Source: Nostoc sp. FACHB-280
GTDB taxonomy: Bacteria > Cyanobacteriota > Cyanobacteriia > Cyanobacteriales > Nostocaceae
Direction: 5' to 3'
Assembly (NCBI RefSeq): GCF_014697615.1
Contig: NZ_JACJSD010000032.1
Coordinates: 18,318-82,317, forward strand
Length of the DNA stretch: 64,000 bases
A program made the translations under genes and the position numbers. The notes below the pieces were generated by a model. It was not told the DNA's origin. It was given only the letters and a program-made list of their open reading frames with translations, and made no database searches. How positions within the stretch are numbered: position 1 is the first letter of the stretch; every line of letters begins with the position of its first letter. Positions 29,324 to 38,775 of this stretch are shown piece after piece.

Positions 29324-29560
29324 AACGATAATTTTGCTGCGGTAGTTGAATGAAATGAATATTACAAACCAGTGAATTTATTGAATTTTTAGAGCTTGAT
29401 TTTTATGACTATCAAAAATTTAACAAAATATCTTGCCAACTTAGTAAGAACTTTACTCATAGCAGCAACAGCTTTAAGGTAACTACATATACAAAAACTA
29501 TACTGGGTAACGATTCATCACAAAAGAAACTAAAAAATTTACAAAACCCAATATAGATTT

Positions 29561-31174
29561 ATGAGTCATTCACAACTGTTTCACAAACTAGCCAATACAT
29601 TTCGGATTATCCGTTATTGTCAACAGCGTAATATCTCGACTAGCCAAGGTTTAGAAGAAATTTTGGCAATTCAGAAAATGATGTCAGTACGCAAAACTAA
29701 ACGCCGAGAATTTCTCGCAGATATGGGAAAGTTCACCCTAATCGGTGGTGCAATGGGTGTAAGTACTGCTTATGCTCATCGTACCTTAGCAGCACCATCT
29801 TCAACTGATGCCAAAATAGCCATTATTGGAGGTGGGTTAGCAGGTTTAGCTTGTGCTTATGAACTGCAAAAAAAAGGCATTTTTGCTACTGTTTATGAAG
29901 CTAGTCAACGCATTGGTGGACGTTGTTATTCTCTAGAAGGTTTTTTTCCTGGACAAGTTGCAGAAAGAGGTGGCGAGTTTATCGATAACCTGCATAAAAC
30001 TATGCTGGGATATGTGAAAGAATTTAAGCTAGAGGTAGAAGATTTATCTAAAGAATCTGGAGAAGTTTTTTATTACTTTAATGGTCAACGTTATTCTGAG
30101 TCACTGGTAGTTGAAGAATTTCGAGATTTTGTAGCAGCGATGCAAGATGATTTACGCACTATTCAAGAACCAACGGCGAATAATTTTACAGCAGCAGAAC
30201 GCCGCCTTGATTTCATCAATTTACAAGATTATCTTGATAGTCGCGGGGCAGGAAATTTAATTAAGCAAGTGATTAAATCTGCCTATACTGGTGAATATGG
30301 ACGAGAAATTACAGAACAAAGTTGTCTGAGTTTTTTATTATTTGCCCATGCAGATAAACGCTCAAAATTTCAGCCATTTGGTGTGTTTAGTGATGAGCGA
30401 TATCATGTAATTGGGGGTAATCAACAAATTGTGAAAGCTTTAGAAACAAAATTATCAGGACAAATTAAGGCTGGCAAAAAACTTATAGCAGCTAGAAAAG
30501 ATAGTTTAGGGAAAATTGAATTATTCTTTGAAAATAGTGTCAGTGAAAAATTTGATGCGGTGGTTTTTGCAATCCCGTTTTCAACTTTACGCGCAGTAGA
30601 TTTAACAGGATTGCGACTTCCTCAATGGAAAATCAACGCTATTAACAATTTTGTTTATGGCACTAACTCAAAACTAATGGTAGGGTTTAATAGCCGTCCT
30701 TGGGTGAATTTTGGTAGTAATGGAGAAGCTTATGCTAATCTCCCATTTATTCAAGGAACTTGGGAAACAAATCCTAGCCAAGCAACTAATTATCGTGGAA
30801 TATTGACAGATTTTACTGGTGGTAATTTAGGTGCAAGTCTCAATCCTAAATCTCTTCAGCAAGATACTGCAAATTTTTTGAGTAACTTAAAATTTATCTT
30901 TCCAGGCGCAGATATTTCAGCCACCAAAGTTAAAAGCAACCAGTATTTAGCTTATCTGGAAAATTGGTCATTAAATTCTTTCACTAAGGGCAGTTATACT
31001 TGCAACCAACCTGGATATTTTACTAGCATTGCTGGCAATGAAGGTACACCAGTAGATAACATTTATTTTGCTGGCGAACATACTAACTCATTTTATGAGT
31101 GGCAAGGTTTTATGGAAGGTGCGGCAATTTCTGGAGTTGTTGCAGCTAAACAAATTTATCAGACTTTTAAATAA
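29561..31174 (+). CDS. Flavin amine oxidase with Tat-type signal
   Basis: FAD oxidoreductase of the monoamine/L-amino-acid oxidase family, 537 residues. A ~45-residue N-terminal stretch precedes KRREFLADMGKF and a hydrophobic segment ending in AAP, a twin-arginine export signal (Arg48-Arg49), so folded FAD enzyme is probably sent to the periplasm. FAD site: IAIIGGGLAGLACAYELQ then YEASQRIGGR; C-terminal FAD motif YFAGEHTNSFYEWQGFMEGA. Substrate could be an amine, polyamine or L-amino acid; sequence does not decide. It stands alone. Confidence 0.88.
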   Translation: MSHSQLFHKLANTFRIIRYCQQRNISTSQGLEEILAIQKMMSVRKTKRREFLADMGKFTLIGGAMGVSTAYAHRTLAAPSSTDAKIAIIGGGLAGLACAYELQKKGIFATVYEASQRIGGRCYSLEGFFPGQVAERGGEFIDNLHKTMLGYVKEFKLEVEDLSKESGEVFYYFNGQRYSESLVVEEFRDFVAAMQDDLRTIQEPTANNFTAAERRLDFINLQDYLDSRGAGNLIKQVIKSAYTGEYGREITEQSCLSFLLFAHADKRSKFQPFGVFSDERYHVIGGNQQIVKALETKLSGQIKAGKKLIAARKDSLGKIELFFENSVSEKFDAVVFAIPFSTLRAVDLTGLRLPQWKINAINNFVYGTNSKLMVGFNSRPWVNFGSNGEAYANLPFIQGTWETNPSQATNYRGILTDFTGGNLGASLNPKSLQQDTANFLSNLKFIFPGADISATKVKSNQYLAYLENWSLNSFTKGSYTCNQPGYFTSIAGNEGTPVDNIYFAGEHTNSFYEWQGFMEGAAISGVVAAKQIYQTFK

Positions 31175-31251
31175 GCGATCGCTTCTATTTGATGCCTTCC
31201 CAACTGACAGTAAAATTTATAGGTAATTAAGCGCATAGCCTAAAAAATACC

Positions 31252-31281
31252 AGCTTTATACTAAGCACTTAGTATAAAGCT
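31252..31281. terminator. 14-bp palindrome downstream of amine oxidase
   Basis: AGCTTTATACTAAG (31252-31265) and CTTAGTATAAAGCT (31268-31281) are exact complements with a 2-nt gap. It lies between the amine oxidase stop and ccbP. It may be a terminator or an operator for ccbP; no T run follows. Confidence 0.5.
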
Positions 31282-31374
31282 CTTAACTCTGTAAAACAGC
31301 AACAAAAAAATTGACAGTCAATAGCTAAAGCGATATACCATATCAAGGTGCAATATACGCAAGTTTTTATTCTT

Positions 31375-31755
31375 ATGTCTAGTGTTGAACGCGACGAAAC
31401 CAGAGAACATCGCATCGCCACAGAAGTCATTGCAGATGCGGAAGATAAAGAAGACCGGGCAATGGGTTGGTATTATTACCTAGAAGAAGCCTTGAATTGT
31501 CCGTTTATGGCTAAATGGGCGAAAAAATCCCGCAAAACCTCGACAATAGAGGAAAAAACTGTTGAGGTGCTAGGAATGGCTCCTGATGATGAGTGTTTAA
31601 AAGATATGTATGTGGAAGTGGCTGATCTTAATGGAAAGGATGATGATGTCTATTCGGCAAAATTATCAGACATTAAGCCTATTGATGCAGATGGTGACAC
31701 TGAACAAGCGATCGCAGATTGGCACTATTGGCTGGCTAGAGGCTACAAGTTCTAG
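31375..31755 (+). CDS. ccbP: Calcium-binding protein CcbP
   Basis: Acidic protein of 126 residues matching the CcbP family of heterocyst-forming cyanobacteria: AMGWYYYLEEAL and EQAIADWHYWLARGY are the family marks, with acidic clusters (DAEDKEDR, NGKDDD, DADGDTEQ) that can bind Ca2+. In Anabaena, CcbP sequesters free calcium and its loss from the cell accompanies heterocyst differentiation. The ATG at 31375 is preferred over an upstream in-frame GTG (31348). The 14-bp palindrome 94 bp upstream is the only candidate control site seen. Confidence 0.88.
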   Translation: MSSVERDETREHRIATEVIADAEDKEDRAMGWYYYLEEALNCPFMAKWAKKSRKTSTIEEKTVEVLGMAPDDECLKDMYVEVADLNGKDDDVYSAKLSDIKPIDADGDTEQAIADWHYWLARGYKF

Positions 31756-31774
31756 AATATCGCCATGTAGCTCT

Positions 31775-32341
31775 TTAATTATCTGATAAGTAGCGAATAA
31801 TTCGACAGGGGTTTCCAGCCGCAATAACATTTGCAGGTATATCTTTCACCACAACACTACCAGCACCAATTGTTGTGTTGTCACCAATTGTGACCCCTGG
31901 ACAAATAATCGCATTTCCACCTATCCAGACATTGTTACCGATTTTCACGGGTGCAGCTAGTTCTTGACCTGTCAGCCGAATTTCTGGTTCTACGGGATGA
32001 TACGCAGTATAAATCTGCACGTAGGGCGCACATAAAACATTATTACCAATTTCAACTATATTGCAGTCTAAAATTACGCAGCCGTAATTCATATATAATT
32101 TATGACCAGCATAAATATTACTGCCGTAATCACAGTGAAATGGTGGCACAATGGTAGTTTTTTCTCCTACCTTGGCGAATAATTCTTGGAGTATTTGTTG
32201 TCTTTGCTCTTGCTGTTCAGCATTTGTATTATTGTAGGTTTGCAAAAGACGGTTAGCACGTCGATTCTCAGCGGTTAATTCTGGATCTTCTGCTAAATAC
32301 AACTCACCAGCTAACATTTTTTGTTTTTCTGTTTTCTTCAT
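31775..32341 (-). CDS. Sugar O-acetyltransferase (Maa/NodL type)
   Basis: Left-handed beta-helix acetyltransferase, 188 residues. N-terminal MLAGELYLAEDPELTAENRRA matches the maltose/galactoside acetyltransferase cap; FHCDYGSNIYAGHKLYMNYGCVILD and VWIGGNAIICPGVTIGDNTTIGAGSVV are the hexapeptide-repeat rungs, with the active-site His in YTAYHPVE. Uses acetyl-CoA; the sugar acceptor is not certain. It converges on ccbP with 19 bp between the stops. Confidence 0.9.
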   Translation of the reverse strand: MKKTEKQKMLAGELYLAEDPELTAENRRANRLLQTYNNTNAEQQEQRQQILQELFAKVGEKTTIVPPFHCDYGSNIYAGHKLYMNYGCVILDCNIVEIGNNVLCAPYVQIYTAYHPVEPEIRLTGQELAAPVKIGNNVWIGGNAIICPGVTIGDNTTIGAGSVVVKDIPANVIAAGNPCRIIRYLSDN

Positions 32342-32470
32342 TAGCTATTTTTAATTTTTATTAAATAAAAGAGTGAATTTAAAAATAAATTTCCCAGGTG
32401 ATTTTATTATCAATACTATTGCAATAAAAATCAAAAATTTTGCTTGATTTTAGCAAAAATTCGGAGGAAT

Positions 32471-33658
32471 ATGCCTTTTCGGATTTTAAGCTTGGATGGT
32501 GGCGGAATAAGGGGAGTAGTTGCTGCAACGATTTTGGCAGCTATTGAGCAGCAAATTAATCAGCCTTTGCACGAGTATTTTAACTTAATTGCCGGGACTT
32601 CTACAGGCTCAATTTTAGCTGCTGCGATCGCCACAGGACGCAACAGCCAAAATATCATTGACCTGTACACCCAAAAAAGCTCAAGAATCTTTCCTTACAG
32701 AAGTCTTTTTTCCTTACAGCGGCTACCTCTCATCCTCAAGTATGGTATTTCTGCACCAAAGTTTTCTGATAGCGGTTTAATTCAAGTACTTAAAGAAAAT
32801 TTAGGTGAAACAAAATTATTTGATATTCCTGAACCAAAATTATTAATTACCTCCTACGACACCATTGCTAGAGAACCAATAATATTTAAAAGTTGGCGAC
32901 AAGATAAAGACTATGGCAATGTCCCACTGTGGGAAATTTGCGTTTGTTCGGCTTCTGCACCTACTTATTTTCCTGCACATCAACTAGATAGAATAGTTAA
33001 CGGCACAGTTGAAAGAGCTACAGAAAATACTGTTACCCTAGATGGTAATGCTTCATATACAGAAAACCTTTATAACAACACACAAATTAGAATTGTGAGT
33101 GGTACAGGTAGAGGTCAAACTCGCACTATCAAAAAATATAAAGGTTATACAAGAGAAGCCTTGTTAGATTCCCCTTGGGAGAGAGTACCAGATAATACGG
33201 CAACTTACTCAATTAAATGTATCTACTCTGCTATTGATGGTGGTGTGGCGGCTAATAACCCATCAGCTTGTGCTATAGCAGAAGCCTTAAGATTAGGCAA
33301 TAGACTAGAAGATATTACCATTCTTTCCATCGGTACAGGCGATCGCACACGCATTATCCCATTTGCCCAAGCTGAAGGCTGGGGTTTGTTACAATGGGCG
33401 CAGCCAATCATTGGGATATTATTTGATGCTTCCTCTAGTGTTCACCAGTACATTACAGAACAGGTAATTCTAGATAACCAGATTTTACGCTTGCAATTTA
33501 AGTTAGACCGAGAGCTAATTGGTAAGCGATTAAGTGATGATATTGATGATGTCAGTCCTGAGAATCTTCAGAATTTAATGGAAGCCGCAAAGGTTTATAT
33601 TCAGCAGCCATTAATACGCAATGCTTTACAGAAGTTTTTACAACTCAACAGTAATTAG
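32471..33658 (+). CDS. Patatin-like phospholipase with inserted domain
   Basis: Lipid acyl hydrolase, 395 residues from the ATG at 32471, set by GGAGGA two nucleotides upstream. Oxyanion loop SLDGGGIRG, nucleophile GTSTG (Ser44) and the dyad Asp256 in AIDGGVAANNP are all present. Between PTYFPAH (~170) and the DGG box sits an extra ~75 residues containing NTVTLDGNASY, VSGTGRGQTRTIKKYKG and LLDSPWERVPDNTATYSI, a beta module reminiscent of phage structural proteins. Typical bacterial patatins have only a short link here. Lipid target unknown. Confidence 0.88.
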   Translation: MPFRILSLDGGGIRGVVAATILAAIEQQINQPLHEYFNLIAGTSTGSILAAAIATGRNSQNIIDLYTQKSSRIFPYRSLFSLQRLPLILKYGISAPKFSDSGLIQVLKENLGETKLFDIPEPKLLITSYDTIAREPIIFKSWRQDKDYGNVPLWEICVCSASAPTYFPAHQLDRIVNGTVERATENTVTLDGNASYTENLYNNTQIRIVSGTGRGQTRTIKKYKGYTREALLDSPWERVPDNTATYSIKCIYSAIDGGVAANNPSACAIAEALRLGNRLEDITILSIGTGDRTRIIPFAQAEGWGLLQWAQPIIGILFDASSSVHQYITEQVILDNQILRLQFKLDRELIGKRLSDDIDDVSPENLQNLMEAAKVYIQQPLIRNALQKFLQLNSN

Positions 33659-33665
33659 TAGAAAA

Positions 33666-33701
33666 ATGTAGAGACGTTACATGTAAAGTCTCTACATTTT
33701 T
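33666..33701 (+). terminator. Intrinsic terminator of the patatin gene
   Basis: ATGTAGAGAC (33666-33675) pairs with GTCTCTACAT (33688-33697) and is followed by TTTT, 8 bp past the patatin stop. Sequences of this form are also dispersed palindromes in Nostoc. Confidence 0.65.
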
Positions 33702-34069
33702 GGGTTTGGCGTTTGTCTGTCATTTACCCGGAATACGCTGTATGTAGATGTTATTTTATGTTTTGGCGTTGCATAAATGCGGGATGAAATTATAAAATTC
33801 CACTTTTAAAACTCTTTCTCTTTGAGCCTTTGCGCCTTTGCGTGAGACAAAAATCATCCACGTAATCAGCAACGTCTATATTTTTAGCTTGTAGCCTGTG
33901 CCGCTAAAAAGATTTGTTGCGCTGTTATTTGTAAATTGGGAAAAACAGAAGAAACAAGTTGATCATTATTTTGAAATAATTGTTTGCGATACTTAGTACA
34001 CTTGATCAGTTTGCTCATCAGCTTGATTCTGATACGCTGCATTCCTTCAATTATCAACCAAAAGATCCA
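33702..34069. other. Gene-poor stretch before a hydrolase remnant
   Basis: It contains low-complexity sequence (GAGCCTTTGCGCCTTTGCGTGAGAC at ~33820-33845) and, on the minus strand from ~34045 to 33884, an open stretch ending KYRKQLFQNNDQLVSSVFP...AAQATS that could be the tail of a lost gene. I could not assign it. The junction near 34,030-34,080 is where the hydrolase homology on the plus strand starts. Confidence 0.4.
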
Positions 34070-34450
34070 AGTCAACTTGAACAGTTCCACTCAGAACCGA
34101 GTATGTATGAACCGGATTCTTTGGGGAAGGACTATTCAAACGAAGCAGTATTAAGGAATTTTTTCTATCATGATTGTCAACCAGATGTGCTAGATTGGGC
34201 AATCTCGAAAGGGCGATCGCAACAATCTTTAGCATATATATTTGAAACACATCCTCTAAAAGCCTTTCCTGCAATTGAACGTAAATATATTGTTTGTACC
34301 AATGACCGAATTATATCTCCTGCATGGTCACGCTACGCTGCACGCCAGCGTCTAGGAGTCGATGCGATCGAATTACCGTCTGGACATTGCCCACATTTGT
34401 CTTGTCCTGAAATGCTGGCTTCAGCATTAACTACAACACCAATTCAGTAA
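34070..34450 (+). pseudogene. C-terminal half of an alpha/beta hydrolase
   Basis: From about QLEQFHSEPSMYEPDSLGKD to the stop, the frame matches the C-terminal half of ~230-residue alpha/beta hydrolases (methylesterase-like), with VCTNDRIISPAWSR (acid) and ELPSGHCPHLSCPEMLA (catalytic His). No N-terminal half with the nucleophile precedes it; a stop codon lies in frame at 33977-33979 and only a TTG start at 33980. It is therefore a remnant. The missing half is of the same kind as the fragment at 63215-63514 on the other strand. Confidence 0.7.
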
Positions 34451-34465
34451 TTAAATAATATAATT

Positions 34466-34503
34466 AGGGGCGAACGATTATTCACCCCTACTGAAGTTTT
34501 TTT
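34466..34503. terminator. Hairpin between convergent units
   Basis: AGGGGCGAA (34466-34474) pairs, with one mismatch, to TTCACCCCT (34481-34489); seven T follow at 34497-34503. It separates the hydrolase remnant from the convergent MscS gene. Confidence 0.6.
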
Positions 34504-34531
34504 CAAAATTAAATATTAGTTCTGTGACTGA

Positions 34532-35650
34532 TTAATTATTCATTCCCAGTTGACTAAGCTTATGCTTTTCTGGGGTAGTTTCCAGTTCCACAGATAGAAA
34601 ATCAATGCCTTCTTTTTCTAACAATTCTAGAATGGCTAGATTTAAGTTTTTCTCTGCGGCGAAATAGAGTTTGTCATCATTAACAAAGCCAACGATGTTA
34701 ATCACACGGGCATTATTCTCTATCTGGCTAAAGCGGACGATAATTTCCTTTGATAAGCCTTTAATAGATTCAGGCATTACTTGAATTGCATCGCAGATTC
34801 TAGCAGTTTGCTGGGCGGAAATATTATCAATTTTTAGAGTTAAGCTAATGCCCCATTTTAGTTCCTCACCGGGATTTTGTGACCAATTCTCAACAATGCC
34901 AGTAATCATTCTAGAGTTGGGCATTTTTAAAATAGAACCCCACTTGTATACGTGCAAGGTTGTGGTTCTAAATCCAATATTGAGAACTTGAACAAAACCC
35001 TCTACGCCTGCTACACCTACCCAGTCGCCTTCCCGATAAAGATTATCAGAGTAGATAATAATTGTACAAAACCAATCGTAGACAATATCTTTGAATAACA
35101 AACCTAACGTAATACCAGCACCACCTAATAAGCCAACTAGGGCGGCGGCTGATTGTCCTAGAAAGATTTCACTGACTTTAATAGTAATGACTATAATGGC
35201 TGCCGATTGAAATATTTTCGGCATTAATGGTCTAAGTAATTCATCAAGGTCGGTGTCAGTATGCAGTACTAAGTTAGCAATTATTTGACCTAAAATGGAA
35301 GCGGCTCGATAAATAGCATAAGCAACTATAAAAACGACAATTAAGTTAAGGGTTTTACCAATTGATTCGCTTAATTGAATGCCTAATTCTGGTGACAGAA
35401 TTTCTTTGACAAACCACAGTCCGGCAATCAAGATTAACCAACTTAAAGACGGTTTGATAATTCCTACTAGTTCATCGTCTAGGTCGGTTTTGGTTTGTTT
35501 TGTAAAGCGTTCAATAGTTCTAACTATTAATTCCACTACAAATCGTCTTAATGTTTGTGTCAAAGTTAAGACGACAATGACAGTCACTATTTTGCCAATA
35601 GGTATGCCAGAGTAATCAATATTTTTCAGTAAGTTCAAAATTTCTTGCAT
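34532..35650 (-). CDS. Mechanosensitive ion channel (MscS family)
   Basis: Membrane channel of 372 residues from the ATG at 35650 (a TTG at 35662 is an alternative). Four to five hydrophobic helices lead into AALVGLLGGAGITLGLLF, the Gly/Ala-rich pore helix, then the beta domain (GDWVGVAGVEGFVQVLNIGFRTT) and KMPNSRMITGIVENWS typical of MscS. The channel opens on membrane tension to release solutes during osmotic downshock. The N-terminal extra helices place it with the larger YbdG/MscM-like forms. Confidence 0.9.
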   Translation of the reverse strand: MQEILNLLKNIDYSGIPIGKIVTVIVVLTLTQTLRRFVVELIVRTIERFTKQTKTDLDDELVGIIKPSLSWLILIAGLWFVKEILSPELGIQLSESIGKTLNLIVVFIVAYAIYRAASILGQIIANLVLHTDTDLDELLRPLMPKIFQSAAIIVITIKVSEIFLGQSAAALVGLLGGAGITLGLLFKDIVYDWFCTIIIYSDNLYREGDWVGVAGVEGFVQVLNIGFRTTTLHVYKWGSILKMPNSRMITGIVENWSQNPGEELKWGISLTLKIDNISAQQTARICDAIQVMPESIKGLSKEIIVRFSQIENNARVINIVGFVNDDKLYFAAEKNLNLAILELLEKEGIDFLSVELETTPEKHKLSQLGMNN

Positions 35651-36000
35651 AAGATTAGCCAACCAGTAATAGATGCTTAGACTTAATCACCCTGTGCTTT
35701 TTGTATAACAATCATTTAATGCTGAGAAAGACTCATGCTGTGTGTTTGTACAACACTATCTGAGTAGCGGAAGGTGAATTTGACGTTTCGCCCTTAATTC
35801 AGCATTTGATATAGTGTTATGAGCTAAATGTTACTCATGCTAATACTGGTTGTAATCCGGTGATATTCTTAAAATCTTGGTTAATTGCTAATGAGCTAAG
35901 TATTATTACTATTCTATATAGTACGATATATTTCTAATTACTTGGATTGTTTGGGTTTAAGCAATCTACTGTTCATGAAGATTTGCGATCGCACCATATA

Positions 36001-36117
36001 ATACCATTTCACTTTAAAAATGATACGGATATGCAAGTAGCGCCTCGACTTCGCTCGGCGACCAGAAGCAGAGTTGCAGAGGAAGCGATTTCTATCAGTA
36101 ATTTCGTGAAATGGTAT
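36001..36117. repeat. MITE-like element with 12-bp terminal inverted repeats
   Basis: ATACCATTTCAC at 36001-36012 is repeated inverted as GTGAAATGGTAT at 36106-36117. The interior holds CCTCGACTTCGCTCGGCGA, another widely dispersed repeat. No transposase gene fits inside. A TA-rich target surrounds it, but a clear duplication is not visible. Confidence 0.55.
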
Positions 36118-36160
36118 AACCCCTCAGACTGGAAGTATGGGGCTATACAATCAATAAATT

Positions 36161-36204
36161 AGCCGTCATCAACTGCATACATCACCACGCAGTTAATGAC
36201 GGCT
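36161..36204. terminator. Long hairpin downstream of ndhD
   Basis: AGCCGTCAT (36161-36169) pairs with ATGACGGCT (36196-36204), and inside it AACTGC pairs with GCAGTT. It begins 24 bp past the ndhD stop. On the plus strand it is followed by a run of six T. Confidence 0.65.
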
Positions 36205-36227
36205 GATTAATTTTTTGGCGGAAGAAT

Positions 36228-37904
36228 TTATTTAATGATTCCTAAAACTTCCGGCTGGGCAACTTGGGGTGCAAATAATCCCTTGGCATAAATTTCCGGC
36301 TTGGCTTCGGCAAATTGAATATATGATTGGCGTACTTGGCTATTCACAGCCACAGTTTTGACATCATACATTTGTGTAGCCAATTTGGGATAAATCCCAA
36401 CACCAATAATCAGCACCAAGAAACAAGCGGCGATAAAGATTTCACGGGGTTGGGCATCTCGGTAAACTGCTTCACTGGGTAGGAGACAGTCTGTACCGAA
36501 GCAAACTGTTCCTTCATCTTCTTGATTTTCAAAAGCAGAGTTACCAATATCACAGGTAAGTTCTGCGCCAGTACCGTAAAATACTTGTCGCAACATCGAC
36601 AGCAGATAAATCGGGGTGAGGATAACTCCGACGGCTGCTAAGAACACCATAACGGTGCAGAATGTCGGACTGTAAATGTCACTGGTGGTAATACCAACAA
36701 ATACTTGCAGTTCACTCACAAAGCCACTCATACCAGGAAGGGCGAGTGATGCCATTGCGCCAGCAGTAAACAGAGCAAATACCTTTGGCATAATTTGACC
36801 AATACCGCCCATACTTTCCATTGCCATTGTATGGGTGCGATCGTAGGTAACACCAGCTAAGAAGAATAGGACTGCGGCAATTAAACCGTGGGAAAGCATT
36901 TGCAGCATTGCACCACTGACACCGACATCAGTAAAGGAGGCAATTCCCAGCAGTACAAAACCCATGTGAGAAATAGACGAATAAGCGAGGCGGCGCTTCA
37001 TGTTCGTCTGAGCAAAGGAGTTTAATGCACCATAGATAATATTGATGACACCAAGAGTTGCGAGAACTGGTGCAAAGTAAACATGGGCATCGGAGAGCAT
37101 TTCTAAATTGATGCGAATTAAACCATATCCGCCCATTTTCAGCAGTACACCTGCTAATAGCATGGATACAGGGGCAGATGCTTCACCGTGGGCATCGGGC
37201 AACCATGTATGCAAGGGAAATACGGCTAATTTGACACCAAAGGCAATTAATAACCCAGCATATAACCACAGTTCTAAAGCTAAGGGATAATTTTTTGCAC
37301 TAAGTTCAACGATATCGAAGGTTGTATTATCGCCGTAGAGCGCCATTGCTAGGCCAGCTACGAGAATAAAAATAGAAGCGGCGGCGGTGTAAAGTAAGAA
37401 TTTGGTGGCAGCGTAACGGCGTTTTTGACCACCCCAAATGGAGACTAGCAGGTAAACAGGAACTAATTCTAGTTCCCACATAATAAAGAACAACAGTAAG
37501 TCTTGGGCGACGAATACGCCGATTTGTGCGCCATACAGCAGCAACATCAAGAAGTAAAACAGGCGTGGCTTGAGGTTAACTTGCCATGCAGCAAACATTG
37601 AAAGGGTTGTGACTAGTCCTGCCAGTAGCACAAGTGGCGCGGATATTCCATCGACTGAAACTGCCCAACTGAACCCCAACTGAGGCACCCAGGTATATTT
37701 CTCCGCGAGTTGAAACGTTGCACTGCTGGCATCGTAATGCTTCCAAAAGGCGTAGCACATCAAGATAAAATCCGCGATCGCCACACCTAGGGCATACCAG
37801 CGCACAAGTTTGCCGTCTTTATCAGGCAGCACGGGAATGAGCATGGAAGCAACGAGTGGGAGCAGAATAATCGCGGTTAGCCAAGGAAATCCATCCGCTA
37901 TCAT
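36228..37904 (-). CDS. ndhD: NAD(P)H-quinone oxidoreductase subunit 4 (NdhD)
   Basis: Proton-pumping antiporter-like subunit of thylakoid NDH-1, ~558 residues and about 14 helices. Marks of the family: [24 protein letters not shown] (with the key Glu), [31 protein letters not shown], and [14 protein letters not shown]. The C-terminal insertion [14 protein letters not shown]...AQPREIF is as in respiratory/cyclic NdhD1/D2 rather than the CO2-uptake D3/D4 forms, but that choice is a judgement by eye. ATG at 37904 (MIADGFPW) is preferred over the TTG at 37916. It stands alone, as ndhD genes often do. Confidence 0.93.
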   Translation of the reverse strand: MIADGFPWLTAIILLPLVASMLIPVLPDKDGKLVRWYALGVAIADFILMCYAFWKHYDASSATFQLAEKYTWVPQLGFSWAVSVDGISAPLVLLAGLVTTLSMFAAWQVNLKPRLFYFLMLLLYGAQIGVFVAQDLLLFFIMWELELVPVYLLVSIWGGQKRRYAATKFLLYTAAASIFILVAGLAMALYGDNTTFDIVELSAKNYPLALELWLYAGLLIAFGVKLAVFPLHTWLPDAHGEASAPVSMLLAGVLLKMGGYGLIRINLEMLSDAHVYFAPVLATLGVINIIYGALNSFAQTNMKRRLAYSSISHMGFVLLGIASFTDVGVSGAMLQMLSHGLIAAVLFFLAGVTYDRTHTMAMESMGGIGQIMPKVFALFTAGAMASLALPGMSGFVSELQVFVGITTSDIYSPTFCTVMVFLAAVGVILTPIYLLSMLRQVFYGTGAELTCDIGNSAFENQEDEGTVCFGTDCLLPSEAVYRDAQPREIFIAACFLVLIIGVGIYPKLATQMYDVKTVAVNSQVRQSYIQFAEAKPEIYAKGLFAPQVAQPEVLGIIK

Positions 37905-38098
37905 GGCAGTAAGCAAAAATACTCATAGTTGAATAACTTCATTATATGCAATTATGTTAAATTTTCTTCATAAATCTTTATCGCAGATTGCTATAGAAGG
38001 AATTGATTATGCCAATGTTGCGATAATAGTAAAGTGGCTTAAATATAAGTAATAATGGTGATTATTTGCCCAAAAACTGAATAATTCACACCTTAGAT

Positions 38099-38608
38099 TC
38101 AATAAAGTCTCAATTCCATAAAAATCCAGTTATCTCGATATTCTGGAGGGATTTCTGTTTTTTCAAAATATGGTGCGATATCTTGAAAACCGAGTGAATG
38201 ATACAGTGCTTGCGCTGCTTTCGTAAAAGGAGCCGTATCTAAGCACAGTTTTGAGTAACCTAAATTAGCAGCTTCATAGATAATATTTTCTAATAAAGCT
38301 CGGCCTATACCTTGGGCGCGAAATTTTGGTTGGACGTACAGCCTTTTTATTTCTCCAACTTCCTGATCAATGCTGCGTAAGCCAACACAACCCACAATTT
38401 TGCCTTTATATCTTGCCAAAAGTAAGCGTCCGGTTGGCGGCATAAATTCATCGATTTGTTCAAGACATTCTTCTAAGGAGGAATTAACATCAAAACTCAT
38501 GTTAAATTCCTGGTTCCACATCAAGTTTATCCAGCTAAAATATTCAAGCAGCAAATCTTTGAGATGGGCTTTGTCTTTGTCAGTTTCGCATTGAATAATT
38601 TTTAGCAA
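38099..38608 (-). CDS. GNAT-family N-acetyltransferase
   Basis: 169 residues with the GNAT core: VGCVGLRSID, GEIKRLYVQPKFRAQGIGRALLENII (acetyl-CoA loop RxxGxG/A) and ALYHSLGFQDI. The frame starts at TTG (38608) with AAGGAA upstream and no better ATG, so a TTG start is likely. Small-molecule or protein substrate unknown. It lies on the same strand as ndhD but ~195 bp upstream of it; a shared transcript is not shown. Confidence 0.88.
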   Translation of the reverse strand: MLKIIQCETDKDKAHLKDLLLEYFSWINLMWNQEFNMSFDVNSSLEECLEQIDEFMPPTGRLLLARYKGKIVGCVGLRSIDQEVGEIKRLYVQPKFRAQGIGRALLENIIYEAANLGYSKLCLDTAPFTKAAQALYHSLGFQDIAPYFEKTEIPPEYRDNWIFMELRLY

Positions 38609-38775
38609 AATAATTTCCTTATTATGTATGAGTAGAGTGATGTAAATATTTTGCAGGAGGCAGTGGTTCGGCTTCGCTCACCAAGCTGGAAAAGGCAGGA
38701 GGGACAAGATTTATAGGGGAATTAACTCGATAAACTTATAAAGTAAAGCAAATAAAATTTATATAGATTTTTCCA

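Larger units (their letters stand above)
35651..36227. other. Intergenic region with MITE-like element and palindromes
   Basis: 577 bp between two minus-strand genes. A possible 117-bp element lies at 36001-36117, followed by a CCCCTCAGACTGG-type palindrome (36120-36141) and a hairpin (36161-36204). A 71-codon plus-strand frame across the element starts with TTG and is not accepted as a gene. The first 300 bp are AT-rich and hold the MscS promoter; nothing else was recognised there. Confidence 0.5.

Noticed and set aside
35947..36162. 71-codon frame in the ndhD-MscS spacer
   Set aside because: Starts with TTG, has no ribosome-binding site, and most of it is the MITE-like repeat and CTCAGACT palindrome.
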